This document shows, piece by piece, positions 51,262-60,130 of a stretch of 64,000 nt of DNA. A program made the position numbers and the translations under genes. Every line of letters starts with the position of its first letter. The stretch's first letter is position 1. The notes beneath the pieces are model-generated. The model ran no database searches, was not told the origin of the DNA, and saw nothing but the letters and a program-made list of their open reading frames with translations. This stretch comes from Streptomyces himastatinicus ATCC 53653 (GTDB taxonomy: Bacteria; Actinomycetota; Actinomycetes; Streptomycetales; Streptomycetaceae). The stretch spans positions 10,312,152 to 10,376,151 of the forward strand of contig NZ_GG657754.1 of the NCBI RefSeq assembly GCF_000158915.1, written 5' to 3'.

Positions 51262-53790
51262 GTGAAGGTGCGTTCTGCCCTGGGCTTGCGCAGCGTCGCC
51301 GGGCAGGTGTGCGCCCTGATGCTGGTGATCGTGACGCTGCTGGTGCTCGCCACAGGGACCACGCTGGTCCTTCAGGCCCGCAGCGGCCATGAGGCGCAGG
51401 CCCGGGGACGCGCCCTCGCCATCGCGGACACCCTCGCGGCCGCCCCCGGCGTCCGGCGGGCGCTGGAGTCGCGCGATCCCTCCGCGATCCTCCAGCCCTA
51501 CGCGACGAGGCTCCGGCGCGAGTCCGGTGTCGGCTACATCGTGGTGACCAGCCCCCGGGGCATCCGGTACGCCCACCCCGACCCGAAGCTCATCGGCACC
51601 CGCGCCACCCTTCCCCTTCATCCGGCCACGGCCGGCCGGGCCTTCACGGACGAGAACCCGGCCGCCCCCCTCTCCGGGCCCTCGATCCGCGCGGCAGTCC
51701 CCGTCACCGGGACCGGGGGCCGGGTCGTCGGCATCGTCAACGTCGGGGTCGTCCTTCCCGAGGTGTCCGCGTCGGTGAGCCGTCAACTGCCGGTGCTCTA
51801 CGGGGCCACGGCGCTCGCCCTCGTCCTCGGCGCAGCGGGCGCGGCGCTGGTCGGCCGACGGCTGCGACGCCTGACCCACCGGCTGGACCCCGCCGAGCTC
51901 ACCAGGATGTACGAACACCACGACGCCGTACTGCGCGCCGTACGGGAGGGCGTGCTCATCCTCGACGGTCAGGGTCGGCTGGTGCTCGCCAACGACGAGG
52001 CCAGGCGGCTGCTCGGACTGCCGCCTGAGGTGCGTGACGGGCGGATCACCGAGGCCGGGCTGACCCCGGAGACCGCGGGGCTGCTCGCCTCTGGCCGCGC
52101 CGTCACCGACGAGGTGATCCAGGTCGGGGACCGGCTGCTGGCCGTCAACCAGCGCCCTGCCTCGCGCCGCGGACAGCTCTGGGGCAGCGTCGCCACCCTG
52201 CGCGACACCACCGAACTCCAGGCGCTGACCGACAAGGCCGACGCGGCATGGGCGCGCCTGGAACTGCTGTACGACGCGAGCGTCCGGGTGGGCACCAGTC
52301 TCGACATGACGCGCACCGCCGAGGAACTGGGCGACGTCGCGGTCCCGCGCTTCGCCGACTTCGCCACCGTCGACCTGCTGGAGTCCGTGCTGCGCGGTGA
52401 GGAGCCGGTCGACGCGCGGTCCCGCATGCGCCGGGTCGCGGTCAGCGCCGTACGGGAGGAGCGGCCCCGCCCGCCCTCCGGCCACACCCTGCTGGCCGTC
52501 CCGCTCAGCGCCCGGGGAGTGCTGCTGGGGCAGGTCGAGTTCCGGCGCCTGGAGGGGGCCGCGCCCTTCGATGACGAGGACCGGTCCTTCGCCGACGAAC
52601 TGGTCGGCCAGGCGGCGGTCGCCATCGACAACGCCCGGCGGTACGCCCGCGAACACGCCACCGCGCTGGCGCTCCAGCAGAGCCTGCTGCCCCGCGGGCG
52701 GCCCGAACAGTACGCCGTCGAAGCCGCCTACCGCTATCTGCCCGCCCACGCCGGTGTGGGCGGCGACTGGTTCGACATCATCCCGCTGTCCGGCGCGCGG
52801 GTCGCCCTCGTCGTCGGCGACGTCGTCGGCCACGGGCTGCACGCCGCCGCCACCATGGGCCGGCTGCGCACCGCGGTCCACAACTTCTCCGTCGTCGACC
52901 TGCCGCCCGACGAACTCCTCACTCAGCTCGACGACGTGGTGGCCCAGCTCGACCAGGAGGAGGCCGCCAGGAACGGCGGAATCGGCGCGGTCGGGGCCAG
53001 CTGTCTGTACGCCGTCTACGATCCGGTCGCGCAGCGCTGCACCCTGGCACGGGCCGGTCATCCGCCGCCCGCCGTGGTCGACCCGGGCGGCACCGTGACC
53101 ATCCCGGACCTGCCCGCCGGGCCGCCGCTGGGGCTCGGCGGGCGGCTCTTCGAGGTGGCCGCGATCCCGCTGCCCGCGGGCAGCCGTCTGGTCCTCTACA
53201 CCAATGGACTCGTCCAGGACCGCGAACGGGACATCGACACCGGGCTCGATCTGCTGCGCCGGGCCCTCGGCCCCGCCGACCCCGACCCGGGGCGCACCTG
53301 CGACGCCGTGATGGGCGCCCTGCTGCCGCCGCGCCCCACCGACGACGTGGTCCTGCTCGTCGCCCGCACCACCGCCCTGGACGAGCGGCACGTCGCCTCC
53401 TGGGACCTGCCCCCGGACCCCTCCGTGGTCGCCGGAATGCGGGCCGCCGTCTCCCGCACGCTGGCCGACTGGAACCTGGACGAGGCGGTCTTCACTACCG
53501 AACTGGTCGTCAGCGAACTCCTCGGCAACGCCATCCGGCACGCCGACGGCCCCATCCGCCTGCGGCTGCTGCGCAACCGCACGCTGATCTGCGAGGTCGC
53601 CGACGGCAGCAGCACCTCCCCGCATCTGCGCCGCGCCGCCATCACCGACGAGGGCGGCCGGGGCCTGTTCCTGGTCGCCCAGATGGTCCAGCGCTGGGGC
53701 ACCCGCTACACCAGCGAAGGAAAGATCATCTGGGCGGAGCAGGACCTGCCGCGCGGCCTGCCGGAGGATCTGCCGTCGGCGCTCAGCTGA
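51262..53790 (+). CDS. Membrane sensor SpoIIE/PP2C phosphatase with PAS, GAF and anti-sigma-type kinase domains
   Basis: The 842-residue protein from GTG 51262 has a membrane helix (residues about 15-37), an extracytoplasmic sCache/DcuS-like sensor (about 40-165; VGYIVVTSPRGIRYAHPDPKLIG), a second helix, a PAS domain (VREGVLILDGQGRLVLANDEARRLLGL), a GAF-like domain (about 330-465), a PP2C/SpoIIE phosphatase (GVGGDWFDIIPLSGARVALVVGDVVGHGLHAAATMG; acidic metal ligands), and a C-terminal HATPase_c_2 domain (VVSELLGNAIRHADG, DEGGRGLFLVAQMV). Such proteins control sigma factors through anti-sigma antagonists. The start is preceded by an AT-rich patch. Its 3' end overlaps the convergent gene by 8 bp. 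Confidence 0.9.
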   Translation: MKVRSALGLRSVAGQVCALMLVIVTLLVLATGTTLVLQARSGHEAQARGRALAIADTLAAAPGVRRALESRDPSAILQPYATRLRRESGVGYIVVTSPRGIRYAHPDPKLIGTRATLPLHPATAGRAFTDENPAAPLSGPSIRAAVPVTGTGGRVVGIVNVGVVLPEVSASVSRQLPVLYGATALALVLGAAGAALVGRRLRRLTHRLDPAELTRMYEHHDAVLRAVREGVLILDGQGRLVLANDEARRLLGLPPEVRDGRITEAGLTPETAGLLASGRAVTDEVIQVGDRLLAVNQRPASRRGQLWGSVATLRDTTELQALTDKADAAWARLELLYDASVRVGTSLDMTRTAEELGDVAVPRFADFATVDLLESVLRGEEPVDARSRMRRVAVSAVREERPRPPSGHTLLAVPLSARGVLLGQVEFRRLEGAAPFDDEDRSFADELVGQAAVAIDNARRYAREHATALALQQSLLPRGRPEQYAVEAAYRYLPAHAGVGGDWFDIIPLSGARVALVVGDVVGHGLHAAATMGRLRTAVHNFSVVDLPPDELLTQLDDVVAQLDQEEAARNGGIGAVGASCLYAVYDPVAQRCTLARAGHPPPAVVDPGGTVTIPDLPAGPPLGLGGRLFEVAAIPLPAGSRLVLYTNGLVQDRERDIDTGLDLLRRALGPADPDPGRTCDAVMGALLPPRPTDDVVLLVARTTALDERHVASWDLPPDPSVVAGMRAAVSRTLADWNLDEAVFTTELVVSELLGNAIRHADGPIRLRLLRNRTLICEVADGSSTSPHLRRAAITDEGGRGLFLVAQMVQRWGTRYTSEGKIIWAEQDLPRGLPEDLPSALS

Positions 53791-55081
53791 CGATGGCGGC
53801 CGCCGTGGTCAGCAACTCGGGGAGCGTGCCGGTGAAGTCGGGCAGCAGCCGCAGCGCCAGCGCCCATGCCTCCGGATCCTCGCCCAGATGGGCGGTGGCC
53901 AGCTCCAGGACCTTGCGGCTCGCCGCGAGCGCCGCCGGGTCCGGTCCGTCCTGCCGCGTGCGGTGGTGGCGGTACGCCAGATAGGCGGCCGCGTCCCCGG
54001 CGGGCCTCGCCTCGTGCAGCACGTCCAGCGGGGTCAGCATGCCGAGGCCGGCCGCCTTGTCCAGCCAGTCGTTCCGGCGGTGATGGGGGCGCGGCAGCGG
54101 ATGGTGGCGCACCAGTTCCAGGGGGCTCGGCCGGGGCCCGGTGGACTTGTGCGGATGCGCCTGGTGCTGGAGCCGCAGATCCGCGACCCCGCACTCGGTG
54201 CGCAACTCCTCCGGGCAGTCGTCCTCGTCGGCGAGCACCACCAGCAGGGAGTCGGCGAGCGGATCGCGCTCGTGTTCCCGGGCCAGCTCCGCCCAGGGCA
54301 GCCCCGGCCCGGTCTCTTCGGCCAGCCGCTCCAGCGCCGTCGCGAAGAGGTCGCGGGTGCCGCTGTGGGCGCGCAGGAACGCCACCTGGCCCGCGGGCCC
54401 CCGGGAGCGGTCCAGCTCCGCGCGCAGCACGGCCAGACCGTCCGCCGCCTCCAGCGCGTCCCGGACGATGTCATGCGTCGCCTGCGGCAGCGGATGCTTG
54501 CGGCTGCGGCGCTCGGGGAACTCGGTCTCCTCCAGCAGCCCCCGCACCTCCTCGGCACCGTGCCGCTCCCACACCCGGACCAGCAGATACAGCTGTCCGG
54601 CGAGCGTATGCAGCTTGATCTTGCCGAGCAGGACGCGGGCCAGCCGCGGATCGCCCGACTCGCAGATCGGCAGCAGCCAGTGCCGGCGCCCACTGAGCCG
54701 CATCTGGTCGATCAGCTCATCCGTGATCGGCAGCGGTTCCGGATCCTCCGCGGCTTCCGTTGCCGGGCGGGGGCCGAACCGGCGGCCCGCGAGGATGCCC
54801 CGGCGCTGCTCGTCGGCGAGCGGCGTGTAGACGTACAGCTTGGTGTTGATCTCGGGGTCGTCGAGGACCACCAGCTCCCCGATCTTCTCCGCGGGCAGCT
54901 CCCAGTCGGAGGCGACGGAGGCCAGCACCGCTGTGCCGTGGAGGCTGACGAACAGGTCGCGCAGGGCGGGCGACGGCTGGTGGAAGACCAGCAGATGCTG
55001 GACGCAACGGCGGTCCAGATGCGGCGCCAGCGCCGTCTGCACCTCCTCGGGGGCCTGGGAGGAACAGCTGGAGGGAACCAC
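53783..55081 (-). CDS. Unknown protein B of the VWA-AAA cluster (paralog of the preceding gene)
   Basis: The 432-residue product, read from GTG 55081, has no recognised domain, signal or membrane segment. It is helix-rich with many charged residues. Two short blocks match the neighbouring gene product: GLPWAELAREHERDPL with DCPEEL (about residues 255-290) and LGEDPEAWALALRLLPDFTG near the C-terminus; these correspond to GVDWELLLAEHKREPF/DCPDEL and LGDDFAAWRALYSLLPRFTG. The gene ends an apparent four-gene operon (27 bp after its paralog) and converges with the phosphatase gene. The start is uncertain because upstream codons are weak. A partner or substrate adaptor for the AAA ATPase is a reasonable guess. 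Confidence 0.62.
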   Translation of the reverse strand: MVPSSCSSQAPEEVQTALAPHLDRRCVQHLLVFHQPSPALRDLFVSLHGTAVLASVASDWELPAEKIGELVVLDDPEINTKLYVYTPLADEQRRGILAGRRFGPRPATEAAEDPEPLPITDELIDQMRLSGRRHWLLPICESGDPRLARVLLGKIKLHTLAGQLYLLVRVWERHGAEEVRGLLEETEFPERRSRKHPLPQATHDIVRDALEAADGLAVLRAELDRSRGPAGQVAFLRAHSGTRDLFATALERLAEETGPGLPWAELAREHERDPLADSLLVVLADEDDCPEELRTECGVADLRLQHQAHPHKSTGPRPSPLELVRHHPLPRPHHRRNDWLDKAAGLGMLTPLDVLHEARPAGDAAAYLAYRHHRTRQDGPDPAALAASRKVLELATAHLGEDPEAWALALRLLPDFTGTLPELLTTAAAIVS

Positions 55082-55108
55082 CGGCGCGGAGCCCCGGGCG
55101 GACCGCTT

Positions 55109-56446
55109 TCACCGGAATACTCGGCTTCCAGCGGCCTCGGGCAGCTTCTGCCGCGGTGCTTGGCCTTTCTGCTCGACCGCGGCGGCGAACAGCTCCGTGC
55201 TCGAACCGGTGAACCGGGGGAGCAGTGAATACAGCGCGCGCCAGGCCGCGAAGTCGTCGCCCAGCGTCTCCAGCAGCCCGGCCATCGCCGGGCCGAGCGG
55301 CTCCTTGCCGTGCGGCAGCGAGGCCAGGACCCGGGAGGCGGGCCGTACCTCGGCCAGGACGCGGTCCACCGGGTACGCGCCGTCCCGGATGCCGCGCCGC
55401 AGCAGCTGCGCCAGACGGTCGTGGTGGTAGCCGTCCTTCCAGTCGGTCTCGGTGAGCAACCGCCAGGGCAGTGGGGAGGTGTCCGGGAGGCGCGAGGACC
55501 TCCGGTACGCGGCCAGCACCAGCTCGTCCGGACAGTCCGGGCGGGCCGCCAGCAGGCCGAGCTGGAGTCCGGGGAAGGGCTCGCGCTTGTGCTCGGCCAG
55601 CAGCAGTTCCCAGTCCACGCCGCCCAGCGGGAACTTCCCGTACCCGTACCTCAGCTCGCGGAGGCGACGCACCAGCTCATCGCCGGTCGGGGCCGGTGCG
55701 GTCTCCTCGGTCTCCCCGGCCGCCGCCTCACCGGCGGCTGCCTGCCCGGGGGCCGCCGTCTCGCCTGGGGAAGCCGCCTCGGCGGCCGCCCGTTCGGCCG
55801 CCTCCAGCACGGCGGCCGGGTCCTGCGCCGCCTCCGCCCGGCGCACCACCTCCGTCACCGCCGAGTGCAGGAAGGGCACTTCGGCCAGGGCTCCAAGCTC
55901 GTGCACCCCGCCGTGGGTGAGCGTCGCACGGCAGGCCCTCAGCTGCTGCTGCCTGTCCAGCGAGGTGCCGATCTTCTCGAGCACATGCCGCACCACCTCG
56001 GGGAAGGGTGCTTCCAGCGCCGGGAGCAGGTCGTACGACGCGGTGGCGGACAGCAGGAAGTCCACCAAGCCACCCGGGGCGCGCCAGCCGGGGTCGGCCG
56101 GGTGGACGGCCGCCGCGCCGAGCACGGTGCTCCGCAGGTGCTGCCGCCAGGAGCCGGGCAGCGGCTCGCTGTAGAGCGCCCGGGCCAGGCCGGGGTCGGC
56201 CAGCTCGGCGAGCCGGAGCAGCACGCCCTCGCGCTCGACGCCGACCCGCGCCCCGGCCAGGGCCTCCAGCAGCTCCCGGTCGCCTGAGGCGAACACCTCG
56301 TCCACCAGGTGGGCGGGCAGTCGCTCCCGGGACCGGAGCAGCGCCAGGGTCTCCTGCCGGAACCGGGGCAGCAGCGCCGAGGTGAGGGAGGGGCCGGCCA
56401 GCTGGAAGGCGGTGGACACCAGGGCGTCCCGTTCGTAGGTCACCAC
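55109..56446 (-). CDS. Unknown protein A of the VWA-AAA cluster
   Basis: The 445-residue product starts MVTYERDALVSTAFQLAGPSL and appears all-helical, with repeated Leu/Ala-rich stretches (LLRLAELADPGLARALYSEPL, LLPALEAPFPEVVRHVLEKIG) reminiscent of HEAT/armadillo-type solenoids. An Ala/Glu/Gly low-complexity linker lies at about 225-265. The C-terminal 180 residues share blocks with the next gene product (see its entry). No catalytic motif is seen. It lies 79 bp after the AAA ATPase gene on the same strand. Family not recognised; an adaptor or scaffold role is suggested only by context. Confidence 0.65.
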   Translation of the reverse strand: MVTYERDALVSTAFQLAGPSLTSALLPRFRQETLALLRSRERLPAHLVDEVFASGDRELLEALAGARVGVEREGVLLRLAELADPGLARALYSEPLPGSWRQHLRSTVLGAAAVHPADPGWRAPGGLVDFLLSATASYDLLPALEAPFPEVVRHVLEKIGTSLDRQQQLRACRATLTHGGVHELGALAEVPFLHSAVTEVVRRAEAAQDPAAVLEAAERAAAEAASPGETAAPGQAAAGEAAAGETEETAPAPTGDELVRRLRELRYGYGKFPLGGVDWELLLAEHKREPFPGLQLGLLAARPDCPDELVLAAYRRSSRLPDTSPLPWRLLTETDWKDGYHHDRLAQLLRRGIRDGAYPVDRVLAEVRPASRVLASLPHGKEPLGPAMAGLLETLGDDFAAWRALYSLLPRFTGSSTELFAAAVEQKGQAPRQKLPEAAGSRVFR

Positions 56447-56525
56447 GCGGGGTGCGCTCCGTTCGTCGTTCGGTCCCGCTGCGGAAGCGGGGAGGGGGAG
56501 AGTACGGAAGGGGCGGGGGCCGGGA

Positions 56526-58478
56526 TCATCCGGCGCCGGACAGCTCCGTCATCCGGGCCAGCGCGCCGATCCAGAACCGCTGCCGCTCCGGCGACTGGCC
56601 CACCATGTGGGCCGCGCGCAGCTTGGGTGGCACATGGCGCAGTAGCCGGGCGACCACTTCGGCGTTCCGCTTGAGCTGGGACACCTCGGCGTTGGCGAGC
56701 ACCTGGTGCACCAGATCGGTGTCATTGGTCCCCTCGTCCGACGTTTCGGACGCGGCCGCCAGCCGGGCCTCCCAGCGGTCGATGTCGCGCGCTATCTCCC
56801 GCAGCCCGATCACCCGCTGCTCGGCCCGCTCGGCGAGCCGCGCCTCCAGCTTGGACAGCGGCACCGGGGCGTACTCGCCCTCACCCAGATAGATCAGCCC
56901 CGTCTCCAGCGGCTGCCCGGCCTGGTGCAGCTTGATCAGCCGCTCCAGGGTGCGCTTGGTGATCCAGTCCCGGCCCTCGTCGTCGATGTCGTTCTTCCAC
57001 CACTCCAGAACCGTCTCGGCCACCTCGCCATAGGTGGCGATCAGCCACTCGTTGGCCGGGATGTCCTGCGGGCGAACCTCGTAGCTCACCGTGAAACGGC
57101 TGGCCTGGGCCACATTGTTGCTGCTGACCAGCAGCTTGCGGCCGAGGTGGTACGGCGGGTTCTGCAACGCGACCTGGGCGCGCAGGCCCGGGATCGGGCG
57201 GCCGGCCAGCGACCACTCCTGGGTGATCTCCATCAGCTTGGCGAAGGTGGCCTTGTCCTTGGGGCGGTTGTACTCGTCCCAGACGATCACCTTGGGGTCG
57301 GGGCCCACCAGCACGCGGCTGAACAGGGTGTCCAGCGTGCCGTCCGGAGTGGGGATCGGCATGCACAGATCCTCCACGTTGGTCACCGGCAGCGAGAAGT
57401 ACACCGGATCGCTTCCGCTCTCCTCGCGGACCACCGCCTTGGTGATCTCCGTCTTGCCGCAGCCGGGCGGCCCCTGGAGCAGCACCGCCCAGTTCTCCCG
57501 GACCGCGGTGCGCAGAATGCTCCGCACCGGGTCGGGGATGGTGGCGGGGTTGGGGAGGCCCAGCGCCCCGGCGATGGCGTCGAGAAGCTCGGCGGTGCGG
57601 TCCGGCCCGGGAGTGCCGTCGGCCTTGCGGTCGTGCAGCCGCAGCCGCACCCCGCCCACCAGCGGCAGCCCCCAGGACAGCGGGAACCCGGCGCGGGCGC
57701 AGTCCAGAACGTGCTGGAGGGTGCGCGGGGAGAGCAGCGAGCGCAGGTACGGGGTGAGCCCGGCCCAGATCTGGAACACCCCGGTCAGGTCCCAGTCCTC
57801 GTACCGCTCGGCCAGTGTGGACCGCCAGGCGGTGTCGTTGGCCGTGATCCGCAGGGTGACCATGCGGTCCAGGACGGCCAGATCGCTGCGCCGGGCGCTG
57901 GTCTCGGCCAGCGACTCGTTGTCCGCGAGGAAGACTCCGACGCAGCCGAGCGCGCGCAGATCGTGTTCGCCCAGTGTCCAGTTGCAGGCGATCTGCATCA
58001 GCTGGGACTGGATGGTCTCGCCGGCCTGGAGCGAGTCGTCGATGAGCAGGACGAAGGGCACACCCGGGGTGAGCTGACGTATGATCAGCTGAGTGAGCAC
58101 CAGCTCCCCGGTGCGGTCGTCCCGCACCGGCGCGTTCACCAGCAGGTCGTCGGGGGTGAGGTTGGCCGCCGGGACGAGGATCACCTCGGTGCCCGGGTGG
58201 GCGTGCGGGATATAGGACAGAAACGTCGACGTCTTGCCGATTCCGTGCTCGCCGAAGACCTGGCCGGTCTGCCGCATCGCGATCATGGCGCTGATGAACT
58301 GCTCCAGCCGTGCCCCGGTCCGCCCCGGCGGCTCGGGGTAGGTGGCGGTGGCCCGCCGGCCGCTTCCCTCGGCCGCCCGCTCCTGCCGCCCGGCGGCCGC
58401 GTCCTTCGCGGTCGGCGCCATGGTGTCCACACTGCTCACGGTGACTGCATCCCCCGTTGTTCCGTGTTGTTCGTCCAT
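56526..58478 (-). CDS. Tandem AAA+ ATPase (MoxR-like), partner of the VWA protein
   Basis: The 650-residue protein from ATG 58478 has two AAA modules. The first (residues about 55-290) has Walker A GQVFGEHGIGKTSTFLSY and Walker B FVLLIDDSLQAGE. The second (about 305-530) has VLLQGPPGCGKTEITKAVV, VIVWDEYNRPKDKATFAKLME (D-E Walker B) and sensor-1-like LLVSSNNVAQASRFT. The N-terminal 50 residues are disordered. MoxR-type ATPases work with VWA proteins to remodel or insert cofactors into targets; the VWA gene lies 50 bp upstream. Double AAA units in such systems are unusual. The C-terminal 100 residues are helical (KLEARLAERAEQRVIGLREI). Confidence 0.85.
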   Translation of the reverse strand: MDEQHGTTGDAVTVSSVDTMAPTAKDAAAGRQERAAEGSGRRATATYPEPPGRTGARLEQFISAMIAMRQTGQVFGEHGIGKTSTFLSYIPHAHPGTEVILVPAANLTPDDLLVNAPVRDDRTGELVLTQLIIRQLTPGVPFVLLIDDSLQAGETIQSQLMQIACNWTLGEHDLRALGCVGVFLADNESLAETSARRSDLAVLDRMVTLRITANDTAWRSTLAERYEDWDLTGVFQIWAGLTPYLRSLLSPRTLQHVLDCARAGFPLSWGLPLVGGVRLRLHDRKADGTPGPDRTAELLDAIAGALGLPNPATIPDPVRSILRTAVRENWAVLLQGPPGCGKTEITKAVVREESGSDPVYFSLPVTNVEDLCMPIPTPDGTLDTLFSRVLVGPDPKVIVWDEYNRPKDKATFAKLMEITQEWSLAGRPIPGLRAQVALQNPPYHLGRKLLVSSNNVAQASRFTVSYEVRPQDIPANEWLIATYGEVAETVLEWWKNDIDDEGRDWITKRTLERLIKLHQAGQPLETGLIYLGEGEYAPVPLSKLEARLAERAEQRVIGLREIARDIDRWEARLAAASETSDEGTNDTDLVHQVLANAEVSQLKRNAEVVARLLRHVPPKLRAAHMVGQSPERQRFWIGALARMTELSGAG

Positions 58479-58528
58479 GCGTGTCCGCACCCCGCCCGGC
58501 GGCGGGGACGGTGTCTTGGTTCCTCGGC

Positions 58529-59945
58529 TCAGCTGTCGCCGGTGACCACCCGGTGGCAGGCCATCGGCGGGTCATGCCGCTCCGGCCAGTCGTCACCGCC
58601 GTCCGTGATCAGCCAGATCCACCGGTCGGGCTGGGCCGGGGTCACCTTCGGGGCGTGGCCGTCGGTGACCATGATGACCGCGTCGGCGCGCTCCTCGAAC
58701 CGCCGCCCGTTCACCGCCCGCCGCCCCTCCACGTAGTCCACGACCTGCTGGAAGTCGGTGCCCCCGCCGCCGTGCACCCGCTCTCCGGGGACGAACGGCA
58801 TCAACGCGCCGTCGAAGCTCAGCCAGTGGCTCTCGACTCCCTCGGCGCGGCCCACCAGCGTGGTGATCCAGTCGATCACCGGCTGGGGCATCGACCCCGA
58901 GGTATCCAGCGCGATGACCACGACCTTGGTGCGCTCCGCGCCCCGCCGCGCCAGCATCGGATCGTGCCCGAGCGCCAGCAGCACCGCCCCCTGCTTCTTC
59001 GGGTAGATCAGCCGCTCACCCTCGCGGAGCTTGGAGGAGAGGGTGTCGGACAGCCACCGCCGCCACCACTCCACCCGCCGGGTCCGCTGCGTCTCTCCGC
59101 GCAGCTCGCCCAGCCCCATCCGCCCCCACATCTTCTCCAGCCGCTTGCCACCGCCGGTGGTGCGGTCCGCGAGGGCCAGCAACTCGTCCCGGGCGAGCCC
59201 TTCGCCGCGCAGCGCACCGCGCATCACCTCGGCAAGCGTCTCCTCGACCGCCGAGGTCACCGCCTCCGCGTCCATCGGCGGCCGCTGCTTCGCCCCGGTC
59301 CCCTCGCCGTCCCCGCCGGGGCCCATGTGGATGCACAGGACCGGCGGCACGGGAGGGGTGCGCATCCGCTTCAGCTCCCCGTAGATCCTCAGGTCGGTCT
59401 CGGTGAAGTCCCGGTAGGACAGCGGCTCGAAGCCCTGCTCGCGCAGATCGGCCACATACCGCTGGTGCACCTCGTGCGGATCCACGCCCACCGGCTCCCG
59501 GCGGGTGCCTCCCGCGCCGTCCGGCACCTCACGGGTCGGCAGGCCGCCCTGGGTCAGCCGGAGCAACGCCACATGGTTGATCGCGACTTCGGCCGCCAGG
59601 TCGAAGACCGGGTCGGCGCGCAGTTCCTCGTCCACGTACAGATGGCGGTGGATCAGATGCCGCGCCTCGTGGAACAGGACGAAGCGCACCCCGCTTTGCC
59701 CGATCGCGACGAAGAACTCCGGGTTGTACAGCAGCAGACAGGTGCCGTCCCCCGTGGCCACCACCGCCGCCGTGGCCACCGCCGTGGTGGGGATCTGGTA
59801 GTGGCACTTGGCATACAGCCACGAGGACACCACGCTGTCCTTGACCCCGAAGTCCAGCAGCACCGCCTCCTTGAGCCTGCGGCCCTCCTCGGCCACCGCC
59901 GGATCGTCCGGTTGGCAGGCCAGCAATGCCCGGCGGTCGGCCAGA
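58529..59945 (-). CDS. VWA domain protein with HExxH metallopeptidase-like domain (DUF2201-like); 5' end disrupted
   Basis: Recognisable sequence starts at LADRRALLACQPDDPAVAEE and the frame reaches the stop at 58529 (about 470 residues). An N-terminal domain carries HEARHLIHRH (residue about 100), an HExxH-type site, followed by a conserved EVAINHVALLRL helix, as in the putative metallopeptidase DUF2201. The C-terminal VWA-like domain has the MIDAS D-T-S-G-S in VVVIALDTSGSMPQPVIDW and GGGGTDFQQVVDYVEG. Upstream of 59943 the sequence is homopolymer-rich and the apparent start (59977) encodes MGGGVVGGFFF, which is not credible, so the true start is lost. It begins the VWA-AAA-A-B run. Confidence 0.8.
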
Positions 59946-60130
59946 AAAAAAAAACCCCCGACAACACCCCCTCCCAAACTATCCCCCCGCTACCTGTGCC
60001 ACTGCCTTCCCTCAGCTGAAGAGATGCATGGGGACCCCAAAAACCAAAACCGTGGGGGGGGATTTGCCCCCCCTCGCCGTGAAGGTTATCCGCCGGGTAC
60101 GACAACGCGGTGGTGAGTGGAGGGGACAGC
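59943..60130. other. Homopolymer-rich, probably artefactual sequence (assembly join)
   Basis: Runs of A10, C5, C6, G7 and repeated CCAAAAACC/CCAAAACC stretches interrupt otherwise normal coding DNA. Third-position GC bias vanishes. The stretch cuts off the start of the VWA gene on one side and the last codons of the MBL hydrolase on the other. The composition is unlike anything else in the window and resembles low-quality read ends joined together. Coordinates are approximate. Confidence 0.65.

Noticed and set aside
50599-53625. A 1008-codon open frame on the minus strand
   Set aside because: It is the mirror of the SpoIIE-type phosphatase and kinase genes; it is Gly/Asp/Val-rich without domains, as expected for an antisense frame in high-GC DNA.
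53783-59945. Assignment of the VWA-AAA run as the classical CbbQO or NorQD activator
   Set aside because: No Rubisco, NO reductase or CO dehydrogenase genes are near, the ATPase has two AAA units and the VWA protein has an HExxH domain, unlike those activators.
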